Shown here piece by piece: positions 26,601-34,355 of a stretch of DNA of 64,000 nucleotides. Below the pieces are notes generated by a model. It ran no database searches, was not told the origin of the DNA, and worked only from the letters and a program-made list of their open reading frames with translations. Location: positions 2,820,501-2,884,500 of the forward strand of contig JAOTON010000385.1 of NCBI GenBank assembly GCA_034440635.1, written 5' to 3'. Every line of letters starts with the position of its first letter. The first letter of the stretch is position 1. This stretch comes from Lepas anatifera (lineage: Eukaryota; Arthropoda; Thecostraca; Lepadidae). The translations under genes were made by a program, and so were the position numbers.

Positions 26601-29600
26601 GTTGTGGGGCGTGTTCAGCAACCTAGCTTATCACGCTCAATATGAGCTTGATCAGTTAGCCCGGATGCATGAGCAGTTTCAGCACGCTGTATTTACGTAC
26701 CGGGCGCGGAAACAGACTTAGCAACTCATGTATCCGAAAATCCCAACGGCAGCCTCTAGGTTACATGGGTTACATGGGTTTACAGGTCCATTCCCTAAGC
26801 CGGTACGTAAATAAAATGTACTAAAAATGCTTACGCATCCGGGGCGAGTGCAGATGCACTTTATTCTGCGGCTCTGCGCGAGTGGGGGGTAATGTATGGC
26901 CTGGGTTACCGAGCGATCGGTCACGACCGCAGGTTTGGTGCTGCAGCCAACATGAAACGCCGCCGCTCCTCATTCTTCGACTCCGGCCCGCCGGAGGCCG
27001 ACTTCGTGGCCAAGATGCCCTCACTCACATCTTGGGGTAAGGAGAGAACATTTATGGGGAGAACAGCGCTTCAAAAGCGTACTTCTTTTTGAGCGCATGA
27101 ATATCTTTTGCTAAGCCGTGCCTCTTCATGGCTAACAGTTGGCGGCGGATGCTTAACGTCGGGCTGGGGTAAGTGGTTTGAGCTCGACGGGGTACTCGCT
27201 GGTACCGGATTCAAACGCACGCTGTTTCTTCGTGAAAGCTCCGGGATAAGTAAAATACACAATCTTTGATTTTCCGGTATGCTCTCACATGGATAGGCTG
27301 GTTCAAGTCCTAGTGTAAAGGCGCCGCGCTCCTTTGGCACTGAGCGCAGACGATGGGTGCCGACACGGTGCGCCGGACTGGGTGATGTTGCACGTGGTAC
27401 TGCCAGTCTGGGAGCACAGGCAGCCGCCGCGGGCGTGGACTGCTGTGGGTTAGCCGGGCTGTGGTGTTGGACAGACATGATGAAGCAGCTGCCCAGCTGG
27501 GCCGAGGTGGAGGAGGAGCAGGCCTGGAGACAGCACGAGGAGGAGCTGGTGGCTCGGCGGGAGCGGATCCGTGCTGGCGTTCAGGAGCTGCGAGAGAAGG
27601 TAACACTCGCCCGGAGCCGACTGTCGGCGTTCAGGAGCTGCGAGAGTAAGGAGCAGGTAACACTCGCTCGGAGCCGACTGTCGGCGTCCAGGAGCTGCAG
27701 GGCAAGGTAACGCCCGGAGCCGACTGTCGGCGTCCAGGAGCTGCAGGGCAAGGTAACGCCCGGAGCCGACTGTCGTCCAGCCGGAGAATGTACAGTCCTT
27801 ACTGTTGAGTGATGGAAAGTAACCAGGTTCATCCCTGGCTTGAAATCTGATTTGGAGTGTTGATCACGGGCCATAGCGACGTGTCTACCAGAGGGGGTCG
27901 CCTGGTAGCCTGCACCGAGAGCGGCGAGCCTGCGTGTACGAAAGGCTGCCCTGCACCAATCTTCTGATCCCGGGAACAGCAGGGGCAGAGACAGAAATTC
28001 GTGGCCCGTCTCTGGTATATCACGTTCTTTTGTTACGCTATTTGCCTGTGATCTAGATGTTGAACCACACGATGGGGTCAGAAGGGGAAAAAATTCACAG
28101 GCAGCGAAAATCCTGCTGAAATTTCCACAGTAAATGGGATTTTCACTCTCCTGAAAAGTAAAAAAAAACTTTTTTCCCTTTTCCGGGAGCTACGAGTCAT
28201 GACCACCCGACGTCAGCTGTCATCACGTGCCTTATGGGTAACATGCAGTAGCTGCCGGGATCGAGGTAAATGGATCTACTTCCGCCAAGCGCTTATAGTA
28301 GCCAGAGGGGAAGACACCGAGCCTGGCGAGAGCGGAGGAGCTGGCCATTTAGCCGTTGTTTTTTGCCCCGGCGTGACCTCGGGCGGCGCACATCCATCAA
28401 TTAGATACGCGCGGAATCATAATGCGATTCAGATAAGGCCAGCGTGCCGCTAAGGGCTTGTAAGCCGAGTGAGGCAGGCGCTGTTTTTGTTGGCGGGGGG
28501 CGCTGCCTAGTACTAGAGCGTACAGGCGGTTGGACGGAGGGCGGCGCCCTGCCTCCTCCGGCGCGCCGCACAGATCGGTCCTCAGTGACGAATGGGCCAA
28601 CAACTGCACACACGACGCCAGTACAGCCGCCCCGGCAATGCGCCGCGTCACCGTCCGGGGCCATCCTGTCGGCACTAATGGGGGGCGTGTCAGCTGGTCC
28701 GACCGGGGCACCGGGCACAAACGGCCGCAGCAGCGCTGTACCGCGCTGGACCACCACCCCACCTCAGCTTCTCTTTAAATCACCGCTGTAGGAATTTTCG
28801 GAAACAGCGCTGTTCTGCACGCTGATCAGAATAGGCAGACCCACTGTCCCTTGCTTTATATGTTGTGCCATTTTATTAGGGCTGGTCCTAACAGACACAC
28901 GTCCCCATTTACAGGCAAACACACCGGGCCGGACAGGACACGGGAGGCGGTTTCCCGCCGTGGGAATTGAACCCACGCTAATCCATGTGATCTCAGTCTG
29001 GCTGTAGGCAATGAAGCCACTAGGCCAACCGACAAAGGGATGTTGTTGTTATGTATTAACCTTCTCATGGATACAATTTCTTGAAAAAAATGAAGAATAC
29101 AGACATGGTTGCTCTTACCATGTCTGTCTTATCATGTATACATATATATATTATATATATTGCGTTGGTTCGAACCACATTTCGGTTTTTCTTAGCTTAT
29201 AACATGCACCCCGCGTTGTGGGGAAGGGGTCACATTTTTCCTCACCGTCTATTTCATGTACTAGAAATACTAGTGCAAGGTTTGGGACGGCATTCGAAAA
29301 CTGTTCACGCGTCAGGCGGGCCCTTCAAGCCTGCCTGACGCCTGCTTCAACACAGCACTGTTCAGGCGTCCGCCACGGTATCGCCGGCGCTGCTCTCTCT
29401 ATTTGCCGTCCTTTACATGTGCGACCACATACGCACCGTGGTTGAGATAGTATCTAATGGAAGTGAAGACTGAGAGGTGTCAATTTCAGCAGTCTGGCCG
29501 TTGCTGTTGGCAAGATTTACCACTTTGTGCGAAATACGCTGTTGTACGGGGTTTCAGTGCATGTCCACTAATGCCCTCTCCCCTGCCCTCCCCCTCCACC

Positions 29601-32600
29601 AAAAAAAAACGATCGGCTACGCTAGCTTGTCAGTGGACACCACGCTCTCATTTACCTTATAGTGGGCTAAATATGGTTTCGATCCGTTTCGTTCTGATCC
29701 CCTGCTCCCATCATAAGTCGAACCCCTTCCATTTGCGGCAAAATATCAAAAATAATCGGCAGGACTTGAGACAGAACTCAAAGCACGCTTTTCCTGTGAA
29801 GAGAAAACAGCGGTCCTGCTCAAACACCCTCAAATCAATTATATTTGTTTTACAACTCCTCGTGCGGGATACATGCACTGCCCACGCGTCGCTGTGTCTC
29901 GCAGTACAGCCAATATCTGCTGGCCGTCGTCAGACAACGCCAATTACCGGCCTTTGTGTGCATACCAGACAGAATCCGTCCTCAGATATAAGGTACTGCC
30001 GGATGTATGTACACTGCAGCCGGATGTACTAGCACCCACGCCGTGTTTAGATGCAACGATGCGAGTGAGGATCCTGTGTTTGCCCTTGAAATGAAAGGAT
30101 ACCTATACGTGCATGCCAATGACAAGTCGAACAAGCACGCCTGAAATGGTAGTAAATGATAGCGCCGAAGTTCGCCCGAAATCGAAACAGTGATGTATTG
30201 TGATGTGTCTACAAGCGGGGTCCTGCTGTGTTATTGTTTGTGATGTATACTGTCTGAGGAAGCTGGTCCCTGCTGATAGACAATATACCAAAGCTAGTTT
30301 TGAACTTGAACGAGGAGGGAAAAGCTCACGTCTCTATCCAATGAGCGGGTAGCAAAAATCTGACTCAAAGGTACTGTTAGTATACAATTCCTGTGGTTGT
30401 GCCGTACTTTAGAATGGTGTGCGTCTTCTCTCTGTCCAATTTAGGGTGCGTATTTAGATTGGGGGCCGGAATCCGCAGGAATATGACGCCATAGCCCACC
30501 CGTCAAAACTCTCCCCAGAAGCTAGAGGGAGTATTCCCTTTATTCTCGAAACAATTGCAATTAAAAACAGACCCGGTGATTTTCCGCAAGATGACGGTGG
30601 CATTGAAGTGTAGGAAAATAGTTATATACGTCAAGTTACCGTAGTATTTGTATTATTGGATAAAAGATGAGTCTATTCGGTCTCGTTTTTTCTTCTAAAA
30701 TAGTTTTCTCCTCGTTGCTTTTGTTTGCATTGTTATAAGGCAGCGCAGATGGCGTGCGTCAGAGAAGGGTCAGGTCACGTGTTTGAGAGCGTTCCGGGCC
30801 CGGAGTGATGCGGACTCCTTTGATGTCGCACGAGGAGAATTCGCGAAATGAACGCGAGAGGGTACAATCCTGATTTTCCCATGTATTCACATGAACAGCT
30901 GGTATGATGGGGTCTGCTGATGTCCTGGAGGCTGGTACAGGGCCCCTCTCACGTGGTGCTCGGCTGCAGGTGAAGACGATGCTGGACGCCAACGCTGAGA
31001 TGGAGGAGATGGACCGGCTGCCGGAGAACGAGTTCGAGCTGGACCTGGACGAGCAGGCGCGCCTGGAGCAGGCCAGCGCCAAACGGTGGGTCGGCGCCGC
31101 ATCCACCCACGCGCGGAACTCGGGGGTAGCCGCCGTGTGCTGATCGAGGCTTACCCTGCACTGGTAGGCGAAATCGAACGTGATTCCTCAAACAGTTTTA
31201 ATTTTAATGGCGGGCTTACCGCGTGAACGCCAGGAAAACCGAAACTCCGTCTTTACAAAAGGTGTTGTAAAACGTAGCATGATGACGATGGTGATGGTGG
31301 TGATGGTTAGATGTATCTTAGTGAAAGAGGACCGAAACATGTTTGCTATCGACGTTTATGCCAAACATCTCGTAAGTTGATGTGGTGGGTTTTATGGCGC
31401 TGGGCATACATTTAGGTAAAATCACACATCTTCTGGCAGAAAAAAAACAGTATCGAAAAGGGTTTGGCCTTTCAAAAAGGAAGCTGACTATCTCAGTCCC
31501 TCGACAATCAGACGTCGCAGCTTCTGAAATGTTTCAACCTAAAAATTGCAACAAAATGCACATCTGGGTACGTAAGGGCTTATGACACAGATAATTGTAC
31601 GTGTAATGCCTTTCCCAACGATGAGGTGCACTCGCAGACAACTAAAACCAGGTACCTGGGCGCTGAATACTTACCGCTGCGACTGTCGCTACCGTCGGCG
31701 TCTTGGATGCTGTTTCCCTGCTTCATCCGATAAAAATACCGATTTCGTCAGCATGCATATGCAGTATGCACCATATGCACCAGGGGTGTTACATTCACCG
31801 AATCACATGAGAATTTACATTCATATCCTTGCCTCTGTTGTGCGCCCTGCCCCTGTCACTGCACATATGTATGAAAGGCCCTGTGCACAATCAAAGCTGA
31901 ATATGTACACAATGGAGCAAGAAAAGAAGGTGATTTAAAGTTTTGGGTGGACACTTGTGCAAATCTAGAAGAATTTATTTGGTCACCATTTTCAGTAGGT
32001 CTGTGTGATAAAGTTAACTTTATGGAGTTGCATATTTTTGACAGCATGTCAGGGTGCCAAATCAAGTGCGTTTGCCGACTTGCTGAGGTGTGTGTCAGCT
32101 GACTTTCCGGGACGTTTGATATCAGGGTGCAGGAAGTTCGGGACAGCATCATCGACGGCAACGCGCGCCACATGTACATCCGAGACCAGATCAAGAAACA
32201 ATGCTGGGACGTCATGGAGGTCAAAGGAAAGTCACTGCGGGTGAGTGACCTTGTCGAGGTCTGGCACCCATACACCTGGATATACAGCCTACCAGGGGCG
32301 TTGCCAGGATTTCGCTCAGGGGGGGGCAAAAGGGCCCCTGCGACAGCGCCAAAAGGGTCCTGCTTGTTACAGAATAGAGTGCTGAAGAGGGCTTAAGAGG
32401 GCCCTGTCTGGCATGAAATTTCAAACTTGGCCACAGATCATAGTGGGGGTGAGCCGCGCTTCGCGCGGCCCGTGTCCTCGGGGAGACCCTCCGGGCCCCC
32501 AGGGGGGGGCTGTCCCTGCGGCCCCCCGTGGCTATGCCCCTGCAGGCTACCGCCCAATGATACACGCAGTTCTAACATTGACGAGACCGTCACATCTGGT

Positions 32601-33315
32601 CTGAATCCCAAATGAAGTGTCCCACAATTATGTTAGCTGTTTTCCTTAAAGTGTCGGTGACACCGCCTTTCGCCGCTCAGGATATTCTGTCTCCGGTTTC
32701 AGGCCCAGGTCAGCGCCCGCTTTTCCCGATTGTATGGCGTGTAGTGTACAGGACGCTGGGTAGCTCGTCAAAAAGATCACAACAGATGGCCGATTTACGG
32801 GACGAAATCCACGGGTTCATGAAATGCACGTCGCCCCCTGTCATGTACCGTTCACGTCCTCAAGTACAGAGCCCCTCAGTCTAGGCGGTCTCCCTCTTCT
32901 TATCATCATATCTCGGAAGTGCCCTAAATCTCCAATGGTCATTAGCATTTGGCTTCCTGTTCCGGACCGTTCAGCTCTGTATGATGGGAACAATCCTTAC
33001 AAGACAGACGGCACATAGCTGGATGATCTCGTCAGCCTGTGATGTGTGTTCCTGGGGTTTAATTGAGGCAGTGCACAGGCTCTGATTGGCCTGTGTGCGG
33101 GTGTGGGTGTGCTGGTGCACAGGCTCTGATGGGTCTGTGTGCGGCTAGGGCCTGATGATGGAGCTGGAGGTGGCCAACTACCCGCTGCTGGCGCGGCCGC
33201 CGGAGCTGCTCGCCCTGCTGGACAGCATTCAGGAGCGTCGGCAGCTGGAGGTGGCCGAGCAGCAGCTGCGCCGCGAGCTACTGGAGCCGCCGCCGTCCGC
33301 CGCCTCTCTGCACAG
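2353..33315 (+). CDS. CFAP43: CFAP43 (WDR96), N-terminal half, 16 exons, continues beyond window
   Basis: Cilia- and flagella-associated protein 43 works with CFAP44 in the axoneme (the tether/tether head of the inner dynein f arm region) and is needed for sperm flagella and motile cilia. The 16 exons listed separately join with compatible phases at all 15 junctions into 862 codons, and every intron is GT-AG. The N-terminal part is WD40-like: DYTIFLWDL in exon 2, HCWTVSGDLY in exon 3, then beta-propeller blocks to exon 11. Exons 12-16 are charged and coiled-coil-like, with SWAEVEEEQAW, ENEFELDLDEQ, CWDVMEVKG and VANYPLL, in the order known from CFAP43. The family is usually about 1,600-1,700 aa, so roughly half is here. 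The paralogue CFAP44 is the main alternative; the order of blocks fits CFAP43 better. The identification is by recognition, not a search. Coordinates span introns. Confidence 0.85.
3025..3193 (+). CDS. CFAP43: CFAP43 exon 2
   Basis: Acceptor GTGGTCAG, donor GTGAGT. Encodes AELEYLSVQFAP and the WD-type strand PDYTIFLWDL. It starts by completing an Asp codon begun in exon 1 and ends after TG of a Cys codon completed by exon 3. The last ~20 bases of the exon and its donor seed a diverged ~31-bp repeat in the next intron. Confidence 0.85.
3174..3365 (+). repeat. Diverged ~31-bp tandem repeat spanning exon 2 donor
   Basis: About six degenerate units of the form ACCTGCAG...TTCTGGTGAGTCACAG. The first unit is the end of exon 2 with its GTGAGT donor. 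Later units keep CTGCAG/CTACAG and parts of GTGAGTCA. Unit boundaries are approximate because of divergence. Confidence 0.6.
3424..3562 (+). repeat. ~19-bp GACACGGTGTCGTTCC tandem repeat
   Basis: Six to seven imperfect copies of a unit built on the palindrome GACACCGTGTC within intron 2. No coding support. The remainder of the intron (3563-5802) contains only unremarkable sequence and a short GGC-rich patch at 4290-4325. Confidence 0.7.
5803..5983 (+). CDS. CFAP43: CFAP43 exon 3
   Basis: Acceptor GGCCGGCAG, donor CCAG|GTCAGT. Encodes PHLAVSSDLGLTVV, then HCWTVSGDLY, a block strongly conserved in CFAP43, ending HHIIYQ in phase 0. The acceptor was chosen because it gives the single base needed to complete the TG- codon of exon 2. 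Its 3' end is the founder of the 39-bp array that follows, so alternative in-frame donors exist. Confidence 0.85.
5945..6930 (+). repeat. 39-bp minisatellite (~25 units) duplicating the exon 3 3' end and splice donor
   Basis: Unit: AGCCACCACATCATATACC followed by AGGTCAGTCT and a C(T/C)ACTGCG(C/G)(C/G) segment. The first copy is the real end of exon 3 and its GTCAGT donor; nearly every later copy keeps CAG|GTCAGT. The period is 13 codons, so the exon 3 frame continues through about nine further units (VSLHCGSHHIIYQ type) before a one-base slip near 6350, and stays open to 6628. Confidence 0.95.
7160..7335 (-). repeat. tRNA-derived SINE (family 1), minus strand
   Basis: Shares the tail block ATATGGCGTCGCCAAC and the B-box-like GGATTTGAACCC (read on plus) with the copy at 38229-38405. 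The A-box-like head is the reverse complement of CTACCACTGCGCC, with part of it duplicated at 7315-7335. Boundaries approximate. Confidence 0.65.
7356..7616. mobile_element. hAT-type MITE copy 1 (CAGGGGCGTAGC termini)
   Basis: Starts CAGGGGCGTAGCTAGG and ends CTTGGCTACGCCCCTG, an inverted terminal repeat. The flanks GTTAGCGA (7348-7355) and GTTAGTGA (7617-7624) match at 7 of 8 bases, as for an 8-bp target duplication. The interior (AGAGGGCTTAAGAGGGCCCTG) is shared with the copy at 32293-32542. Non-coding. Confidence 0.85.
8486..8608 (+). CDS. CFAP43: CFAP43 exon 4
   Basis: Acceptor GTGCGCCCAG, donor ATG|GTGAGT, 41 codons, phase 0 at both ends. Encodes VSIDTMEVTELEVDSW and RGIFAALDDGRIM, continuing the strand after the HCWT..DLY block. 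Confidence 0.85.
9078..9200 (+). CDS. CFAP43: CFAP43 exon 5
   Basis: Acceptor GTGCGCAG, donor GAG|GTCAGT, 41 codons, phase 0 at both ends. Encodes ARIVANMDRPVQDLQPSPNY and NFIAVTCRE, a beta-propeller strand pair. The following intron to 11375 has GC-rich stretches (9590-10090) with overlapping open frames on both strands and no convincing gene. Confidence 0.8.
11376..11549 (+). CDS. CFAP43: CFAP43 exon 6
   Basis: Acceptor GTGTGGCAG, donor CAC|GTGAGT, 58 codons, phase 0 at both ends. Encodes GQIRLLYAPSLDHRPLEGY, APNHEHVASIHAPHG and LHVWTSFDGRH, a clear WD40-like blade (LHVWTSFDG). Confidence 0.85.
11591..11663 (+). repeat. (CT)n microsatellite
   Basis: About 36 uninterrupted CT dinucleotides starting ~40 bases after the exon 6 donor. 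A short (AC)n run lies at 11971-11995. The rest of this intron to 16130 is non-coding apart from the MITE at 13965. Confidence 0.99.
13965..14159. mobile_element. hAT-type MITE (CACTGGCGGATCCAGG termini)
   Basis: Left end CACTGGCGGATCCAGGGG, right end CTGGATCCGCCAATG, forming an imperfect inverted repeat. Flanked by a perfect 8-bp direct repeat GTGCAGTT (13957-13964 and 14160-14167), a typical hAT target duplication. Non-coding, 195 bp. Confidence 0.9.
16130..17385 (+). repeat. 41-bp minisatellite duplicating exon 7 acceptor and exon start
   Basis: Roughly 25-28 units of GTACGTTGTTGTGCCGCCAG followed by GAGGCGTCGTTGGAGCTGTA. The last copy merges into exon 7, whose first codons are GAGGCGTCGGTGGAGCTG after CCGCCAG. 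Many units therefore keep a CAG|G acceptor-like junction. There are interruptions at 16800-16835 and 17145-17285. Confidence 0.9.
17361..17516 (+). CDS. CFAP43: CFAP43 exon 7
   Basis: Acceptor TACCGCCAG, donor GAC|GTGAGT, 52 codons, phase 0 at both ends. Encodes VGRLTCIGCCGTQPLVFVG and LFALDLLLPLQPRLVW. Its 5' end is the founder or last copy of the 41-bp array. Confidence 0.8.
18345..19368 (+). repeat. 29-bp minisatellite, ~35 units
   Basis: Unit GAGCTGTGTACAGAGATCTG plus CGTATGCCG, with two main variants (GTGTGCAG early, GTGTACAG later) and a few GATAGCTG or GACCTGTG units. It has almost no stop codons in any plus frame and an open minus frame, so long repetitive reading frames appear that are not genes. 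It lies in intron 7 and touches no recognised exon. Confidence 0.97.
19369..22020. other. Intron 7 remainder, no gene recognised
   Basis: Contains a GC-rich patch at 20100-20420 with open frames on both strands of low-complexity, proline/arginine/alanine-rich composition, then AT-rich unique sequence. Nothing here resembles a conserved exon, RNA gene or complete transposon. Confidence 0.6.
22068..22262 (+). repeat. tRNA-derived SINE (family 1) with palindromic head
   Basis: Head AGCGGTGGTGCAGTGGTTAG is A-box-like and CTGCGTTCAAGGCCC is B-box-like, followed by a tail with CTCGAGAAACCCTTGCAAC and AGTTGGTGCGTCGATAA shared in reverse by the copy at 38229-38405. Just upstream, ACCACTGCACCACCGCT is the reverse complement of the head across a 4-base spacer, making a perfect 17-bp hairpin of the polymerase III A-box region. 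Confidence 0.7.
22568..22748 (+). repeat. ~45-bp minisatellite spanning exon 8 acceptor
   Basis: Four units of GGTGTGGCAGTGACCAGTAT plus GATCCCTGTGTGTGCGGCAG and TCGCC. The last unit runs into exon 8 at GTGCGGCAG|TCGCCGGTGTG. Degenerate relatives of the unit are at 22390-22500. All units carry GCGGCAGTCGCC, so acceptor-like sites are repeated. Confidence 0.85.
22739..22958 (+). CDS. CFAP43: CFAP43 exon 8
   Basis: Encodes MQMSPSGRVGVALTEDGL, TYLFSSLP and a conserved-looking acidic stretch DSYSDNDMDGAADIFAFL. Donor GCCG|GTCAGT, ending phase 1. Two in-frame acceptors are possible: GTGCGGCAG (exon start 22739) and GGGATGCAG (start 22760). Confidence 0.8.
23369..23541 (+). CDS. CFAP43: CFAP43 exon 9
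   Basis: Acceptor GGGTGTGCAG, donor GAGCAG|GTCAGC. Encodes LLSFIRVLVVREGAVAG, YGLDTVYAGLALQGDTAYT and CCFQLRPAEQ. It begins by completing a Glu codon and ends in phase 0. Confidence 0.8.
23536..23795 (+). repeat. 35-bp minisatellite duplicating exon 9 donor
   Basis: Seven or so units of GAGCAGGTCAGCTCGTCTGT plus CCGCTGACAACTGCC. The first unit is the real exon 9 end and donor; later units keep (GAG/GAC)CAG|GTCAGC. The period of 35 is not a multiple of three, so use of a downstream donor would usually change the frame. Confidence 0.92.
24285..24499 (+). CDS. CFAP43: CFAP43 exon 10
   Basis: Acceptor CTGCGGCAG, donor GCCGT|GTGAGC. Encodes LLEEQVSDLLWRP, LRRVHLRTISSGTLLSVADD and PLNLNDTDTG. It ends in phase 2; this donor, rather than one two bases earlier, is needed to join exon 11 in frame. 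An 11-bp TGTGTGACGC repeat precedes it at 24220-24265. Confidence 0.75.
24705..24787 (-). repeat. SINE head fragment (family 2), minus strand
   Basis: On the minus strand it reads CCTAGTGGCTTCATTGCCGG (A-box-like) and then GGGTTGAATCCC (B-box-like), the order of a tRNA-derived promoter. The same head occurs at 28964-29035. A different tRNA-like head (GGTTGGTTCAGTGGTGATGC) lies at 24833-24895, also minus. Confidence 0.55.
25080..25400 (+). repeat. ~30-bp GACGT-rich minisatellite before exon 11
   Basis: About ten irregular units of CCGCCGGTGTCTGACGTGTG plus TCTGACGTC. The final unit leads straight into the acceptor GTGTGTCTGCAG, where CTGCAG replaces CTGACG. Confidence 0.85.
25405..25497 (+). 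CDS. CFAP43: CFAP43 exon 11
   Basis: Acceptor TGTCTGCAG, donor CC|GTGAGT. Encodes TGGIRALALHPEGRHAAVVG and ADGTLVHLTMP, a last propeller-type repeat. Phase 2 at both ends. Confidence 0.8.
25641..26008. mobile_element. TA-flanked MITE with long inverted repeats
   Basis: Ends GAGATCTACTATA and TATAGTAGATCTC, with inverted similarity extending about 80 bases through GACGTCAAAATTGA and AACGTTTTGTTA. Flanked by TA on both sides, as for Tc1/mariner-type elements. The interior half is repeated in reverse at 38928-39165. A 60-bp relative with the same GAGAT/ATCTC ends between TA dinucleotides is at 1694-1753. Non-coding, 368 bp. Confidence 0.75.
26009..26932. other. Intron 11 remainder, no gene recognised
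   Basis: AT-rich unique sequence. A short direct repeat TTACATGGG lies near 26760. No exon, RNA gene or transposon end is visible. Confidence 0.6.
26933..27036 (+). CDS. CFAP43: CFAP43 exon 12
   Basis: Acceptor CACGACCGCAG, donor TGGG|GTAAGG. Encodes FGAAANMKRRRSSFFDSG and EADFVAKMPSLTSW, a basic linker between the propellers and the coiled-coil half. A nearer AG at 26946 was rejected because it breaks the frame with exon 11; this acceptor restores it. Confidence 0.75.
27475..27599 (+). CDS. CFAP43: CFAP43 exon 13
   Basis: Acceptor GTTGGACAG, donor AAG|GTAACA. Encodes KQLPSWAEVEEEQAWRQHEE and ARRERIRAGVQELREK, the start of the helical region. Completes an Asp codon from exon 12 and ends in phase 0. 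Confidence 0.85.
27582..27778 (+). repeat. ~51-bp repeat duplicating exon 13 donor, 4 units
   Basis: Units begin at 27582, 27633, 27689 and 27735, with CAGGAGCTG(CGAGAG/CAGGGCAAG)|GTAAC(ACTCG)CCGGAGCCGAC. Each carries an AAG or CAG followed by GTAAC. The second donor (GAGCAG|GTAACA at 27657) is 57 bases after the first, 19 codons, and in frame. Confidence 0.9.
28964..29035 (-). repeat. SINE head fragment (family 2), minus strand
   Basis: On minus it reads GGCCTAGTGGCTTCATTGCC and GTGGGTTCAATTCCCAC, A- and B-box-like. It matches the 24705 copy. It cannot be a tRNA gene because no cloverleaf closes around it. Intron 13 otherwise (27780-30969) shows no gene; there is a short (TA)n run near 29140. 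Confidence 0.5.
30970..31085 (+). CDS. CFAP43: CFAP43 exon 14
   Basis: Acceptor CTCGGCTGCAG, donor AAACG|GTGGGT. Encodes VKTMLDANAEMEEMDRLP and ENEFELDLDEQARLEQASAK, a block typical of CFAP43/CFAP44. Ends in phase 2. Confidence 0.9.
32126..32240 (+). CDS. CFAP43: CFAP43 exon 15
   Basis: Acceptor TTTGATATCAG, donor CTGCGG|GTGAGT. Encodes VQEVRDSIIDGNARHMYIRD and QIKKQCWDVMEVKGKSLR; CWDxMxVKG is a hallmark of the family. The acceptor nine bases further in (GGTGCAG) was rejected because it breaks phase. Confidence 0.92.
32293..32542. mobile_element. hAT-type MITE copy 2 (CAGGGGCGTTGC termini)
   Basis: Starts CAGGGGCGTTGCCAGG, ends CCGTGGCTATGCCCCTG. Flanks CAGCCTAC (32285-32292) and CAGGCTAC (32543-32550) match at 7 of 8. 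Same family as 7356-7616, with shared interior CACAG.TCATAGTG and CGCGCTTCG.GCGGCCCGTG. Confidence 0.85.
33065..33147 (+). repeat. ~50-bp direct duplication before exon 16 acceptor
   Basis: Two copies of GTGCACAGGCTCTGAT(T/G)GG(C/T)CTGTGTGCGG; the second copy ends in the acceptor GGCTAG of exon 16. Confidence 0.75.
33149..33315 (+). CDS. CFAP43: CFAP43 exon 16 (last visible exon)
   Basis: Acceptor TGTGCGGCTAG, donor CACAG|GTCAGT. Encodes LEVANYPLLARPPELLALLD, ERRQLEVAEQQLRREL and EPPPSAASLHR. It ends in phase 2, so at least one further exon must follow; none was recognised in the remaining 30.7 kb. Confidence 0.88.
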
Positions 33316-33440
33316 GTCAGTCCGCCGCCCCGCGGTACTGTCACTGAGGCTCAGTCCGCAGTCCCGCGGTTATGTCACTGAGGCTTAGTCCGCCGCCCCG
33401 CGGTACTGTCAATGAGGCTCAGTCCGTCGCCTCCCGGCAC
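33308..33440 (+). repeat. 35-bp minisatellite at exon 16 donor, interrupted by a transposon
   Basis: Units of CAGTCCGCCGCCCCGCGGTA plus CTGTCACTGAGGCT, about 3.5 copies starting within the donor GTCAGTCCG. Related sequence (CTCAGGTCGGTTTGCCGCCCTG) resumes at 36832 after the element at 33441-36811. Confidence 0.85.
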
Positions 33441-33862
33441 AGTAGGGTGTCCCGCTAATTTTAAAGTTCCAAATAAACTTTACGTGCCCCCTTTCTCCCG
33501 TTCCTTAGTCCATTTTGATTGATTCCCCAAATTTTCAGAATTTTCCCGTCTCAAACTCTTCTTTTTACATTTGAACTTTACTCTTTAGTTTAGTGTTATA
33601 TGCCCTGCAGCGTTGGAGTCTCCAACAGCAAATATATTGCAGAAAGCGCTCGCTGTATTTGGCCCGATAGTGATCAAACCATGCCCAAAAGCTACGAACA
33701 GGTGGCGCCGAAATCAGGAGCATCGAAGGGGACTTGCCCAATACCCGTGACCCCACAGGGAGGGCAAATTCCCCTAAATAATCTGGGCTTGGTAATGCTT
33801 TTGGTAAGTTTGTCATTTAATTACACAAACTTCCACAAATTTTTCTAGTGAAACATATGTAG

Positions 33863-34355
33863 TAGTAGTAGTAGTAGTTTCCCTCCAGCCTCCTTACGGA
33901 GGTGTGGCCGTCCGGCTCTGGAGGGACCTGGCAGCCCTCGCCACGGCCGCCACGTAGTCGTCGCCACGCATCTCCTCTAGACTCGGGTAGATGGTTCCGG
34001 TGAGGCGATGGCGCGTGGCCATCAGGGCCGGACACCTCCCCAGGATGTGAGCCGGGGTATCCGGCTCCTCCCGACAGAGTCGGCACCAGCTGGCCCGGCA
34101 GCGAACGTCGCCGCACCGGGCGCACTGCCGGGAGGGGTTGCCCCCTTCCGGTGGAGGTAGGCTGCCGAGCCGGACCAGTGGCCGACTCGGAGTTGATGGA
34201 TCTCGACAACCGTCCCCCTCTCGAGGTGGGTCAAGGGCGGCGAGACCCGCTCGCCCATCAGCTGGCGGTACCAGCCTGGGGGGCGGTCACGGGCGACCTG
34301 AGAACGGGCCGCTCTCGCCGCTGCTCGGTGAACCGTCCTCGTATCGATCGGGAAT
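33863..34355 (-). mobile_element. 5'-truncated non-LTR retrotransposon, 3' end
   Basis: On minus it encodes the C-terminal end of an endonuclease/RT polyprotein with a C-x2-C...H-x4-C zinc finger (CRLCREE then TPAHILGRCPAL), followed by a (TAC)n tail at 33860-33878. A 13-bp target duplication GAAACATATGTAG lies at 33850-33862 and 34356-34368. It is inserted inside the DNA transposon at 33441-36811. Clade not assigned. Confidence 0.85.

Noticed and set aside
28444..28791. Possible extra CFAP43 exon in intron 13
   Set aside because: Exon 13 and 14 join in phase without it, no homologous block, and both strands are open through GC bias.
28964..29035. tRNA gene on minus strand
   Set aside because: Only A- and B-box-like blocks; acceptor stem and anticodon arm do not close, and the same head recurs at 24705, so it is a SINE.
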